This document shows, in pieces, positions 11,240 through 22,078 of a stretch of DNA of 40,836 bases. Under the pieces are notes generated by a model. That model saw only the letters and a program-made list of their open reading frames with translations. It ran no database searches and had not been told where the DNA came from. Source of the stretch: Branchiostoma floridae (lineage: Eukaryota; Chordata; Leptocardii; Amphioxiformes; Branchiostomatidae); assembly GCF_000003815.2 (NCBI RefSeq), contig NC_049982.1, positions 4,631,009 through 4,671,844 of the forward strand. The letters are read 5' to 3'. The first letter of the stretch is position 1; each line of letters opens with the position of its first letter. The position numbers and the translations under genes are program-made.

Positions 11240-12410
11240 GGACATACAAATGTAGGGCAAAATACAAGTTACAGTGATTTCAGAAGCTAGTTTTTTGAGT
11301 GCATATGGCATTACTTCCCTTCTATGTGTAGCACAAAATATGGCCTCTCTGCAACATTCAGACACTCACTATTAGCCAGGTAAAGTCTCCATGTTTGTAA
11401 CAGTACCATACAAGACACATGTCAATCACTGTCGGGAATGAATTTCATCAAATACACGATGTGCAGGTTTGACTTGATACATCACACTTCTGTTGAAACA
11501 CCATTTTTGAATGCACATCAAGGCTTATAGAGATTTTGTGTGTTGGAAGCTAGAGCATTTCCAGAAATGAGAAAAAAATGGGGTAAGGCAGTTGGTTTGA
11601 AAAACTTTCAAGGGGAAAATTCCCTCGCAGTTTCAAACAACAGACTGAGATTTATGTACTTTTTGAGAATGTCAACAAGAATGTTACCCTGTCGATCCAG
11701 GCAGCATTGCCCAATATAAACTGAGGTACCAGTACACAAAATTATTGCCAAAGGCCACTGAATGTACAAAATAAAAATCAAAAGTGGACGGGTTTGTGTG
11801 TGTCCCTCCCATAATTTCTTCTCCATTTCTGGAACAACCAATTGCAGACAATGCACCATGATTTCTGACCAAAGTCCCCCCAGTCAGATACATGTTTGTA
11901 GTTCCTCATCATCTGTAGAGTTGGTGAACAAAACAACTGCGGCAAAACACATAGCAGAGGTTTTTGAAGAACATTTTCATGCCCGAATCTGGCATTGCCA
12001 GGTAAGGATATGTCTAGCCCAAAGTTCTACATATGCACTGTATAATGTCAGGCAAATCCAGTTGTCAACATTCCTCTGCTGCACCTGTTAAAATTCCTGC
12101 AAGTTGTAGCTGTCCAGGTGCTGTAAGGGATCTGCGTGTATTCTTCAGTCAACCAGTTCACTCCTTATTCAGATGTCAGGATGTGAAGAATCTTTCTCAT
12201 GGTGAAGATTAGAGTGTCCATGGAAGATTGACTGCATTACTGTTACAGATGTTGAGTCAATGCCTTCCGACGATGTAAAATCCAAGTGTCACGGATACAA
12301 CGTTCAGTTAGAGTCCAACCAGAGAGTAAGATGGCAAGATGCAGTTCAGGTGAAGTCTGCTAGGATTGCTGCAAGATTGATGTAACCTGATGCAAGGTGG
12401 GAGAACTGGT
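11240..12410. other. Gene-free stretch
   Basis: No gene recognised. Open frames at 11608-11859 (-), 11684-11893 (-) and 11762-12091 (+) overlap one another in conflicting frames and show no family signature. GTAGCTG and CCAGGTG words near 12105-12120 resemble parts of the tandem repeat at 12415. Confidence 0.5.
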
Positions 12411-12414
12411 TGTT

Positions 12415-12622
12415 CAGTTGCTGTTGATGCTGTGCAAAGCTCTCCAGCTTCTCTGTGTGGTGAAATACATCTGCAGGTGCCCAAGTGACCTGCTGTTCAG
12501 TTGCTTTAAGCCTTTTTTTCAGCTGCTGTTGATGATGTCAAATTAGCTCTCCTGCTTCTCTGTGTGGTGTGAGACATCTGCAGGTGTACCAGCAGCCTGC
12601 TGTTTAGTTGCTGTAAGCCTCT
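12415..12622. repeat. Two-copy tandem repeat, ~104 bp unit
   Basis: CAGTTGCTGTTGATG at 12416 and CAGCTGCTGTTGATG at 12519 begin two diverged copies that share CTCTGTGTGGTG, ACATCTGCAGGTG and CCTGCTGTT. Both are rich in CAGCTG and CAGGTG (E-box words). A shorter related piece occurs near 12660-12700. No coding signal. Confidence 0.75.
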
Positions 12623-12639
12623 GGTTTTGCCAGGCGCAT

Positions 12640-13560
12640 GATGTGTAGCTGCTCCAGATGTTGGAGAGTTGCAGCTGCACAGGTGATTCAGGTATGCCTG
12701 CTGTCCAAGTCTCAGCTATCAGGCTGCACCAGGGTCAAGCTGGTGTGATGCTCAGCACAGAACTGCAGCGAAGACAAGTGGACACAAAATTTAGACTTAT
12801 TTGCAACATTTTATTACCAACAACTCAAACAAAATGATGCACATTGTCAATGTATCACCTGAAAAGTAAGTTTTCAAAGATAAAAAGTCATTTCCTAGAC
12901 ATACCTTTCAAGGTTAGCTTAACTTCACATAAGGAAGCAACTAATGTAGTACATTTGTACTCTACGCATTTTACACTGTAATGATCTTTTTTTGCTACAA
13001 CAACAGCAAAATACATTGAACAGTATTGTGGCATCTTTGCTTCAGCACTTGTGACAGTTTAATACATGACTTATGAAATAAGTCAAGTATGAAATAAGTA
13101 TAATCTTGCAATGATTGCTGTTGATGTTTAGGTGTGAATATGGCAAGTCCATTGTCAAGTGGCTGCCAGTACGATCATGTAAAAGTCACATGTGTTGAAT
13201 AGATACAGACTGAGCCAGTCAACTGTTTAAACCCTGGGCTTATGTGGCTAAGTTAAACATAATTCACTATTACCTCAGGCAAAGCCAGGGAATTTACCTA
13301 GTATTGATCTCACAGTGCCAGGAAGTGTTGGATAAAGGAAATTAATGACTGAGTAATATCATAAATCCTTCTCCTGATCCTAATCCCTTCAGCTCGGATT
13401 AGCTGTCCTAATTCTTATGATATACAGGAAATGTATCTCATATTAAATCCTTATCCGAAGCTTAGTTCCGGGGATGTTTGGGAGTTTCCACTTATTAAGC
13501 ACTACTCACTTGGGTATTTGCCAAAATTATATATAATCACAAAATTAATATCATAGAGAA
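12640..13560. other. Gene-free stretch with paired OTX-type sites
   Basis: No gene recognised. TAATCC at 13381-13386 and its inverse GGATTA at 13396-13401 lie 15 bp apart, matching the binding word of K50 homeodomain proteins (OTX, PITX, Goosecoid). Two short matches are weak evidence. ATGAAATAAGT is repeated near 13072-13100. Confidence 0.3.
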
Positions 13561-13884
13561 GAGTTGTTTAGCTCCTTATCTGTGATGAGTACACTGAAAC
13601 TGAGTTTTTCTGAAATAATAATATATTTTTCCGGACGACGTAATATTGGACTACTTAGCTGTATTCAAACAGGCATTGGAACGAATAGTTGTCTGACCGA
13701 GCGCTCTAGAACCCATTCCTTAATTCCTTCATTAACTGACGTCACCACCAAAAGGTTTGAATGTGCAATTCCCCAGAGGCTAGCAGAAGTAACATAGGAG
13801 CAAACTGCTGCTCATGCATATGATACCCAGGATAGTTTAATGAATCATGTCACACAGAATAAACAGAAGTTGGGTGCAGAAAGT

Positions 13885-14605
13885 GGATCATGGTCAGACA
13901 TGTTAGTGGCTGCCAAAAGGGAATAAAGGAAATGGGGATCAACTATTTACAGTAATCAAATTTATTACTGGGACTTGTCTGGTGCTAGTACAAATTTGTA
14001 ACTATTAGGTACAGATTCTTGATCTTGGTCAGACATTTCTGGCTGCCAAAAAAAAAGAGGAAAAAAATGAAGTAAGGATCCATCATGAGTAATCAAATTT
14101 GTTTAAATCTAATGTCCCTGCCAACCTCTCTCTCTCTCCTGGACTTGATTTGGTTCCCTCTTATGTACCTGTCAGCATCAGATGGACATTCACTCAAGGC
14201 AGCTCCTTTCTACTGGCAATTTTCTGGTCTATCCTGGCACCATTTTGGTACAGACGGTGGATCATGGTCAGACATGTCGATGACTGCTCTCCATAAAAAC
14301 TTTAAGGAAATGGGGATCTATTTACAGTAATCAAATTTAACAGTGGGCCTTGTTTTTGGGTACTGGTGCTGGTACAAATCTGTTACTATTTGGTACAGAT
14401 TCTTGTCTGTCTGCCAAAAAAAAGTGATTAAGAAAATGAAAATCCATCATTTACAGTAATCAAATTTGTTTAAATCTAATGTCCCTGCCAACCTCTCTCT
14501 CTCTCTCCTGGACTTGATTTGGTTACCTCACATGCATCTGTCAGCGTCGGAAAGGCAGTTACTCAAGACAATTTTCGGGTCTACCCTGGCATCATATTGG
14601 CAATA
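13885..14605. repeat. Tandem duplication of ~375 bp with internal repeat
   Basis: Copy A (about 13885-14257) and copy B (about 14258-14605) share TGGATCATGGTCAGACATG, TTTACAGTAATCAAATTT, TTTAAATCTAATGTCCCTGC, CTCTCTCTCTCCTGGACTTG and the end CTGGCA(C/T)CAT. Within each copy the module 'GGTCAGACAT...CTGCCAAAA...AGTAATCAAATTT' is itself repeated about 140 bp later, so there are two levels of duplication. Small (CT)n runs are embedded. Open frames at 14085-14330 and 14099-14296 follow the repeat and carry no family motif. Confidence 0.85.
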
Positions 14606-15022
14606 ACCCTTCCTAAGTGCTTTATCGCAGCTTGAAGACAGGGTCCAAAGAGTCTTAGAACGAGGGAAATGACAGAAATTAGATTAGTTACGGCCGCAGA
14701 CAATGGGCGCTGATGCCAGCAGCCACTCGGTGTAGTGCGGACATGGGCGGCTGATGCGATCAGGGAAGTGCAAGGGCAGGCGTAACCTGATTATTGGCAA
14801 AATAGAATGGACTTCACTTAGAAAAGCAGACAGAGCTTTTAGCTGGAGCAAATTATATATATATACTTTATGGAGTGGTGTTAAGAGTTGCTACACTGGT
14901 TGAAAGAAAAGGGAAAGATAAAGAGTGACTCATGAAAAGTTTGGTAGAATGGTGTCTGAATTTCATTTTATCAGTGAGTTGTGGCAAATGAGTTGCTTCC
15001 TGAAATAGGAGTACACCTGTGC

Positions 15023-15420
15023 GTTTGTTTGTTTGTTTGTTTGTTTTATTTGGATCTCCATTAGTGATACTAAATATAGTATCACTATTCTTCCTGGAGT
15101 CCTACAATACATGAGCAATAAATACAATACATGCGTACATGTATGTATGACAAGATTGGAACCACTAATAGATTAACATACATCGTAAAATATCCAATTG
15201 TTAAAGGGAACCTGACACAATTGCACTGACGGCAAACATTTGTGTTGATGAAAACAGGCTCTCGGCATGCCTGATATACAAGCACGAAGATCGTAAAACA
15301 TTGGCACAATACAATCATTGACTGACCTACAAGTGACCTTGCCATGGGGAACATATTATTAACCTTCTTCAGAACTACAACAGACTGGGTGGAGCCGGTT
15401 GATTCTGGTCCCAAAATTTT
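15023..15420 (-). mobile_element. Non-LTR retrotransposon 3' end with (CAAA)n tail
   Basis: On the minus strand the sequence ends GGAGATCCAAATAAAA followed by a (CAAA)n tail (plus strand (TTTG)n, 15023-15047), a classic 3' end of a LINE. Just before the tail is a perfect stem-loop, AGTGATACTA / TAGTATCACT with a 4-nt loop (15063-15086). Hairpins near the 3' tail are used by several LINE reverse transcriptases to recognise their RNA. The upstream limit near 15420 is uncertain. The 109-aa open frame inside shows no reverse-transcriptase motif and is not called as a gene. Confidence 0.75.
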
Positions 15421-15589
15421 ACGGGGCGTGTTCTTCAGAGAAGGGAATGTTCCATTTTTGTATTTGATTATGAAACTACTTGTCTACATTGTATATTCCT
15501 ATAAGTTGCTATGATTTGTATTGACAAGTATATGCGTTAGTGTTAATTTTCTCTTGTTATGTTGCTTTTCGTTTTATTTCATATTTATG

Positions 15590-15850
15590 TAGCACTACTA
15601 CTTGTATGTCTGGTATTACCCCCCAGGGCACAAGGCAGGGAAAAGTACCAAGATAAGGATATGTCACTCCTGGTAAACCAAAATAAACAAACAAGCAAAC
15701 TAAACAAAGTGAGAAGGTGATCTTGATCAAGTTTACTCACTAAGGACATACACGGCATATTGGGTGGGCGAAAACCACAGGGATTCGAACTCGCAACCTC
15801 TTGGTTCAGAGGCAGAGCCACAGTTAACCGCGGATTACACACACTTGCCG
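15590..15850 (-). mobile_element. tRNA-derived SINE relic
   Basis: On the minus strand, GAGTTCGAATCC (near 15780-15791) matches the RNA polymerase III B box (GGTTCGANTCC). It is preceded by an anticodon-arm-like stem CCTCT...AGAGG. A tRNA-like head is therefore likely in about 15775-15850, with a SINE body running to lower coordinates. The T stem and overall fold are too degraded for a working tRNA. The plus-strand open frame at 15764-16069 reads through this head and is judged spurious. Confidence 0.5.
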
Positions 15851-15854
15851 CTGC

Positions 15855-16060
15855 ATACCTGTGCTGCTTTCATTGACGTCACAACTATGCGGCGATCCCC
15901 TGGGGACACAATTACGCGTAAGGTCGCACGTGTGCCCGCGGGGCAACTAAACTCCAGGTCACCGACTCCCTTTGCAGCAAGGTCAACAACGACTTTGTCG
16001 TTTCTGCACCACAGTTTTATGCTGGGGAGTGGTGCAGCAATGCAGAAGATAAGAGTGCAA
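15855..16060. promoter_or_regulatory. CpG-rich patch with CRE
   Basis: This ~200 bp stands out as GC- and CpG-rich (GCGGCGATCC, ACGCGTAAGG, CCCGCGGGGC) in an AT-rich surrounding. It has a perfect CRE, TGACGTCA, at 15874-15881. It may be a small regulatory element or promoter, or a young insertion. No exon start with support lies next to it. Confidence 0.3.
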
Positions 16061-16248
16061 CCTGTTTAAGTTGGTGATTCCCGATCAAAAACTTGATAAG
16101 AATATTAATGTTGCTTTAAAGACAGTCGCAGAACTTTTCGACTTTGATTCATGTCACTTTAGATCAATGGACATGAAATTTTGGATTCTATAACTGTTAC
16201 AGTTACTGCAAAATGGGCCTTTAATATAAACATGTATTTCTTAGCATT

Positions 16249-16290
16249 CTGATCAAATCAGAATCTCTGTCAACAGAGACTCTGATCAGA
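16249..16290. repeat. Small inverted repeat (11-bp arms)
   Basis: CAGAATCTCTG (16260-16270 region) and CAGAGACTCTG face each other across a 4-nt loop with one mismatch. Further out, TCTGATC recurs inverted as GATCAGA. It lies 34 bp upstream of the larger hairpin at 16324. Confidence 0.6.
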
Positions 16291-16323
16291 CAGTATGGAC
16301 ATTATATGTTCATATATTTGTTC

Positions 16324-16407
16324 AAAAATTCCCCAACAAAATCTTAAACTGTGTACTAGTTAGTATACTGTCTAGTACACAGTTCAAAGTTTTGTTGGGG
16401 AATTTTT
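16324..16407. ncRNA. 84-nt near-perfect hairpin, miRNA-precursor-like or foldback MITE
   Basis: Arms 16324-16359 (AAAAATTCCCCAACAAAA then ACTGTGTACTAG) and 16372-16407 are reverse complements with 33 of 36 identical positions; a plus-strand RNA would gain one G-U pair, leaving two mismatches. The loop is 12 nt. Size and loop are right for an animal microRNA precursor, but the pairing is more perfect than most, which also suits a young foldback element or hairpin-siRNA source. No expression evidence; on sequence alone the RNA-gene call is tentative while the hairpin itself is certain. Confidence 0.35.
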
Positions 16408-16409
16408 GG

Positions 16410-17870
16410 GTATGTTGCCAGGAGTGGACATTTCTTCCACCCGAATGAACAGCCTCTGCAGAGATAATGAGCAGTGACTAATACAGTAAATTATACTAAC
16501 ACAGTAAAACTGCTCGCAGTGTTTTTTATTTGTGCAATGATCTAACACAAAATCATGCAAATTTGACAATTCCATTTTGTCATTACTATACTACAGAACT
16601 GTTTCAATCACAAACTGAAAATGATGTTAGAAAACTCCCTTACCATCCTACAATGCAAGTAAGTTCTACCAAATATAATGAATTTACAGTACTCAGTGCA
16701 CAAAATACTGTGGGAACATGTTGAGTACAATGCAGGGTAAGGTTCTGATCATATGGCTATGCAGCAAGCAAAAGGGACCCCTGATTTCGATATTCAAAAT
16801 AGCTCTTTGGGAAATCAGTGATTAACATTCTAATTAAACAACTACATTTGTTATGCACATCATTTCCAACATCTCAGTGCTCCAACTGAATGCCAATCAA
16901 GACTCCGTGTCCTTCAAACTAGAACTGTCCGTCCTTCAGTTGCTCCGAGGGTCACAGGTCAAGACTAGTTCTCAGAAGGCATAGCCGAGTCAATGAGCAC
17001 TGATTGTGTAGCAGAGCAGGCTTGGAACCATTCACTTTTGCTGTAATTGGTGGAGTGGGGGCTTTACGGCCTGTCAGGGAACACATCCGTCAAAATCTGA
17101 CCTCAACTCTCAAGGTGACGAGGACACACAGAAGGGGACACGTCCGCAAGGTCAAAAAGAACTTGATGAACTTGTAGATGTATCAACTACTTACTTAATA
17201 CAAATCTTATAGCAGCTCAGACAAGAACAAAAATAGTCATGCCTTCAAGTACCAAAGTCGTATATTAAGGATTGACTTTTTCAATAAGGATAGTAAGAGC
17301 TTTCGTGAACCTCCATTCTTGCGCAGTAACATACTGTAACGTCACACATACTTCATATGATTAACTCCAACTAATTGCATTACATCCTATTACATAATTC
17401 ACGAGTTCTAAACCATTTCCTTCCAGTCCATTGCAAAGTTAATTGCAATCTGCACAAACTTTCCAAAATAAGCTATTCCTCTCAAAGCTCATGTCACCAA
17501 GAGCTGCAGCTAAAATTTGCCACTGCTAAATCAACACCTCTTCGTCTGTCACTCAAAGCCTGCTGAAATTCAGCACATCCGTTTGGTAACCCCTCACAGT
17601 ACATCAGCAGTCACCCCTGAAAGGTGCATGAACTTGATCAAAGCCCTGCGATCGACATCCGGCAGTCAGAGTCCAGTCCAATAAGCCCTTCATGAGCTGA
17701 TAATGGGGAGATCATACGGCTGCCTTCCACCGACCTTGTTTTAAAGTCATGAGGGTTACAGGATCAATAACTCCCCGTGGCCAAGCTTTTTTTTCTATCA
17801 GCTGATTCTACCAACCTCTTGGATACTTGTATACTTTATTTAGCCCATCAGCTATCATTTAATTTGCTAT
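16410..17870. other. Gene-free stretch
   Basis: No gene recognised. 17570-17780 is less AT-rich than its surroundings and has a TCF/LEF-type word (GATCAAAG near 17637), so it might be a non-coding regulatory segment. Small open frames at 16384-16575, 16530-16724 and 17375-17566 look random. Confidence 0.4.
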
Positions 17871-17874
17871 AGCT

Positions 17875-17943
17875 ATATAATTCTCCCTAGAATTACTAGA
17901 GTTCAACTTGTTCACATTTTCATTCCAAAGCTCTGTCTAGAGT
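17875..17943. repeat. Direct repeat, left copy
   Basis: About 69 bp containing AATTACTAGAGTTCAACTTG and CATTCCAAAGCTCTGTCTAG recur at 18643-18712 with about 85-90% identity and the same orientation. The pair flanks the LINE reverse-transcriptase remains, 769 bp apart. Confidence 0.85.
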
Positions 17944-18038
17944 AAGTATCATACATAATTTGTCGGTAGCTAATCTTTCTGGACTTTGGGACATTAAAAC
18001 ATGACATACAAATTACATGACATGTAAACAACTGGTGT

Positions 18039-18179
18039 TTACAGACCATAATACAATATATATTTTTTATTTGCATACATAGGAAGCTCCTGTCTAAGCT
18101 TGCACTTGCTAGCTAACTGAATGTTCTGTGGCAGACTGTTCCATATGAATATACTGTGCTGAACTGAATAAAAATTGTT
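18039..18179 (-). pseudogene. LINE reverse-transcriptase C-terminal fragment (second module)
   Basis: The minus strand has an open frame of 46 codons with SIFIWNSLPQNIQLASK, containing the WNSLP motif found at the extreme C-terminus of many LINE ORF2 proteins. It stops at 18039-18041 and is followed by an untranslated-like tail. It lies directly after, and in the same frame as, the fragment at 18180-18431, separated only by that fragment's stop codon. It is a relic of a non-LTR retrotransposon, possibly from a different copy or clade than its neighbour. Confidence 0.6.
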
Positions 18180-18431
18180 TTACAATACGGTACACTGATG
18201 AGTAGTGCTGAGGTGGGCGTTTACTTTACGTTTGAAGTTCTGTAAGTCTCTAATGTTCACAATGTCCTGTGAGAGGCAGTTCCACACCTTAACTATAGCA
18301 GGGATAAACTTAAGGTTCTTTAGTGACAGCAAGAGAATGACTTGACAGGTTCTAGGGCTGTACTGTGCTGGGATGTTGATAGATGAGTTTACTGTTACAA
18401 TCTCGCTTGTACCCTCGCTCTTTTCCTTCAT
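18180..18431 (-). pseudogene. LINE reverse-transcriptase C-terminal fragment
   Basis: This 83-codon frame contains SINIPAQYSPRT, then LKFIPAIVKVWNCLSQDIVN and LQNFKRKVNAHL. This fits the usual end of LINE ORF2 proteins (P..RT ... F.P..I..WN.L...IV....L..FK..L). The catalytic reverse-transcriptase core and the endonuclease are missing, so this is a 5'-truncated, dead copy. The Met at 18431 is just the first ATG in the open frame. Upstream sequence (18431-18640) on the minus strand has stops and no clear RT motif. Confidence 0.7.
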
Positions 18432-18642
18432 TTCTAGTCAAACTTTTAATCTCTTATCAGATGTACGTGTACCAGTCAGGCTTGGTTTGTGTGCCTTTGG
18501 TGGCCTTTTCTGTGTTTCTTAGCTTCTTCCTGTAATGAACAAAGATTCAAGTTCAAAGATCTCATGCCTCCCTGGACTATTTAGAGTTTGTATCTGATTC
18601 AGTTGAGCTTCTCTTTTTAGCCATTCTGTGTTTCTACTTCTT

Positions 18643-18712
18643 GCTATAATTCTCCACAGAATTACTAGAGTTTAACTTGTTCCCATTTCTATTCCAAAGC
18701 TCTGCCCAGAGT
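18643..18712. repeat. Direct repeat, right copy
   Basis: Partner of 17875-17943, with AATTACTAGAGTTTAACTTG and ATTCCAAAGCTCTGCCCAGA. Too long for an ordinary target-site duplication of a LINE; more likely the 3' ends of two related elements or a local duplication. Confidence 0.85.
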
Positions 18713-20425
18713 CATGCAATTACTAAGAAGGTTATATAAAGATAACCTCCTTGCAATTACCAAGTCTTCCAAAGAGGCTGTATGCGTTGATTCCCAGAGA
18801 GCTTTAGAGCAGCACTAATGAGTGGTTAGTCTCAGTAAGCCATGGATTTACCTGCCCAGTTCCAGGAACGTTACATGGCTGAAATACCAAGTGGCTCAGT
18901 CAAACAAAATGTACTACTGGCTATCAGCAAGGCATTTCACTCACATTTGGTCAACATTAAACATAATGACTGTTAATCTAGCAAACCAACCAACAAACTA
19001 AACAATATAACTGGAAATTTTAGGGCTTGACTTTTAATCACATTGTGTGGTATCAATTCTTTAACTTACCCTTTACATTTGAAACTTTTATTACTTGAAG
19101 GGGCAACCCAATGGTCTTGAGATGAAATAAATGAATAAATAGCTGTGACAACTCAGTTTTATATTTGGTTCATTGCATTTCTGTTTTTCTCTCCATTTCA
19201 ACCACCATAGATCCTGTCATAACTAATGTCTTTAATCAACGACATTATATATACATAATGTCCTTGGTTTAATCAACACAGTGTTAAATCAACTCTCAAT
19301 CATTTTGAAACCACCTGAACAGCTCACTGCTTCCATCACCTCAAACCCACAAAGAATGTCAAACAGCCTCCCATTATCTCCACAGTGAAGCATGCCATAA
19401 AAACATTTTTCTTAAGGATGCAAAAGACAGCAAATTGGACACTAAAGCGAAGTACCCCCTTCTGTGACTTTCCAATTAGTTGATGGCGAAGTGAAACTTT
19501 GAACACATTTCTGGAACAAAAGCCAGAAATTACTCTCCAGGCTTCCAAATAATTTGACATTTCAAAGCACTGTGGACGGCGTAAGAAGTTGCTACAGTTA
19601 TTTTCACAGAGAAGCAATTTTATGGTGGGAGGAGGAAATAGTAGTTCGTAGTTGGAACAATTTTGTAGCACAGTAGTATTCTGGTGTGCATGCACATTCA
19701 GTGTACCATAATTTTGCAAAACCATCAAAAACATTCCAAGATTTATACTAAATTATAGGAGGTATGTAAGCATGTTGACTGACATGCTATAAGTTAACCA
19801 TAGATTTGATGTGACAGGAGATGGAGATGCACCATGATGGGTGTAAGGTGCAAAGGGAACCAAGAACAGCTGTCATTTACTAGTTCCATATCAAGATAAG
19901 GTATGGAGGGAACAGGCAACAACTACTCACTCAAAATAGTCCTTCAACCATATTCTACAACCTTTCAATGTTTATGAACAACAAAGCTTTGGAAAACATT
20001 GGATTTGACAGGCTCGTAGTCACATTACAGTCATCTGACTTAGATTAGGAAGAGGCACAAATCAACGTATAGGGAGATGGGGGTTCTGTCCGTGGTGCTG
20101 AAAGTTCTGCTATGCTTGTGTAGCCATCACATCATCTGTAACCTGCACTAAAACATACACAGGCACTTGTGTCTTGCCTGGAATTCTTTCTAACACAAAG
20201 TCATTGGCCGCCAAACTCATATGAAACTTAGACCTGTGCTGGTGACATCGCCCATCCCATTTACAAGTGACAGAATTATTAGCTGGTTGAAGTCTGTTTC
20301 CAATATCGGCAATTTTAAATCAAGTTTGCAGATGTTGAGACCATAAGCATTGTTGGAACCATTCAAGGTTTTGCTGGTATTGTGATCTGAGAGTCTGGGG
20401 GAAGTCTCTGTCTGCGCATACAGTT
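18713..20425. other. Gene-free stretch
   Basis: No gene recognised. The longest open frame (19336-19734, minus, 132 aa) has no family motif, signal or splice context and is treated as chance. Confidence 0.5.
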
Positions 20426-20436
20426 TCAAGAGTAGA

Positions 20437-20509
20437 TTTTTTAATTTGTTCTATTCGGCTGTATGGAGAGAAATACAGCTAGGGTTACCCAACTAGCCAG
20501 AGGCTGTTA
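20437..20509 (-). mobile_element. Short LINE 3' tail with imperfect target duplication
   Basis: On the minus strand it reads CTGGCTAGTTGGGTAACCCT, then AGCTGTA and an A-rich end (plus-strand TTTTTTAATTTG). TCAAGAGTAGA (20426-20436) and TCAAGAGCTAG (20510-20520) flank it as a likely target duplication. Same family as 23278-23363 and probably 1877-1975. Confidence 0.55.
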
Positions 20510-20520
20510 TCAAGAGCTAG

Positions 20521-21805
20521 AGTGGATATAACTGTCAGTAGAAAATAAAACCTGTTACTAGTGTTAGATCAAAGAAACAAATGTTTGACTCATGCAGTAT
20601 AATTATATTAGGTCCTTACATTTGATGAGAAGCTGGAAGGATGGTTGATGTAGTAGCTGCAGAACTGTGGGAGGTGTGGTGAGATGTGGTCAGAAGGGAT
20701 GATGGGAACAACATCTACTGATACATGTAGTTGACTGTTGTGTTGTTTAGGCTCTCCTCCCTGTGTATCCCACCTAATAAATGAAGACAAACAGATGAGA
20801 TGACATGAGATGACATAAACATTGACTGTCACTTGATGTGACAAAAGTTTTCTTAAGAACTAAAGAAGGCAATGTATATAACGTATTATATATTTGTAAT
20901 ACCATGAAGCAATTTGAGTCACTATGGATATGTACATTTGTGGTTGGTGTTTTGATATTGTTGTGGCACCCAAAAATCAACTTGGCTTCCTGATTTGCCA
21001 CTATCTTTACTTGTGATATTTTTGTTTTGTATGTTTGTCTTTAAAAGTAGTTATCCAAAATTGGGCTTGGCTGCCTGTGTTTCTCACTGCTTTGCTTTGC
21101 TGCAGTTTCAATGACTAGTACTGATGGATGAAAAAGATCAGGATTCACAGGGTTTCCCAGAGATGTGCACCAGATTATGGACACTAAATTCATATTCGGA
21201 AATGTAGAATTTGCCCTTGCCAGGGTAGCAAGCGCAAGCGTGATACAAGGACGAGTCCACGAATGGAGGGCGCTTTTGAAACTGCGTGACGAGGGGTACG
21301 TGAGATGATCACATGCGACAGGAGGTAATAGTCTGGGGCCGAGGCAACAACCTGTTGCAGGCACGTCGAGAGTCATCAGCGGCAAGGGGTGGAAATGTCA
21401 AGATACTTTCTTGCATCGCATTACAGCACCTTGCATCAGATGAAGGACTGTCTCCAGGATGTAAATGTGCTTTCATAGGCTTAAAATGGCAGATTCAACA
21501 AGGAAAATTAACAACAAGGTCTCCCAAAGAATGAGTGGGAGGGGTGAAAATCTTAAGTTGGAGACAGCCCTGATCAGATTTCACAGCACTGGGACATCCA
21601 TCCCAAGGTAGAGATGCAGGTTGATGTCAGGTGCTTTGATTTTGTTTGTCATTTTGTTTCACCTTGACATGCTCTACCAAGAGGAGAATGACTTTCACTG
21701 TTTCTTAGGAGGATGAGACCTACAAAAATCCCACAATCAGATCCACGTACAAAACAGTCAATAAAATCATGTGTGGAAAAAATACATGAAGAAAGGAGCA
21801 AAGCG
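20521..21805. other. Gene-free stretch
   Basis: No supported gene. 21180-21450 is less AT-rich and is open on both strands (21041-21385 minus, 114 aa; 21313-21534 plus), but neither product resembles a known family and no splice signals frame them. Confidence 0.5.
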
Positions 21806-22078
21806 TTAAATCCTTTCCTCAATCATCATTGTCAGTCCGCTAGCTCTCCTCACTACATTTCCATTATTCTTCATGTCTAGTCTTAAGGCCATGAGATGTG
21901 CCAAAAGATTTGCATGCACTTCGTCTCGAGCTATTGCGTCAAAGAGGAAGTCCGACAACTCTGACTGCATCAGTAACACTATAGCTCCGCAGAGCCTCCA
22001 AGCAATCTGAAGAGATGGAGAATTCACTGCGACGCTTTCACCGGGATTCCGTCTACAAATCACCCACGCTACAGCCAT
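21806..22078 (-). CDS. Unassigned 90-aa open frame, possible exon
   Basis: The minus strand starts MAVAWVICRRNPGESV in a good Kozak setting (AGCATGG) and ends LTMMIEERI then TAA. The C-terminal two thirds (SELSDFLFDAIARDEVHANL and onward) have balanced composition and helix-like patterning. A possible internal acceptor, CTCTTCAG, precedes IAWRLCGAI. The start codon lies inside the end of a dispersed inverted-repeat element (22074-22481), so either the element supplies the start or the frame is fortuitous. No family recognised. Confidence 0.25.
   Translation of the reverse strand: MAVAWVICRRNPGESVAVNSPSLQIAWRLCGAIVLLMQSELSDFLFDAIARDEVHANLLAHLMALRLDMKNNGNVVRRASGLTMMIEERI

Noticed and set aside
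15085-15414. 109-aa minus-strand open frame in a LINE end
   Set aside because: Lies in the 3' untranslated part of the element and has no reverse-transcriptase motif.
15775-15850. Possible tRNA gene on the minus strand
   Set aside because: The B box is good but the T stem does not pair and the anticodon arm is the wrong length, so I call a SINE relic instead.
19336-19734. 132-aa minus-strand open frame
   Set aside because: AT-rich, no motif, no splice signals; treated as chance.
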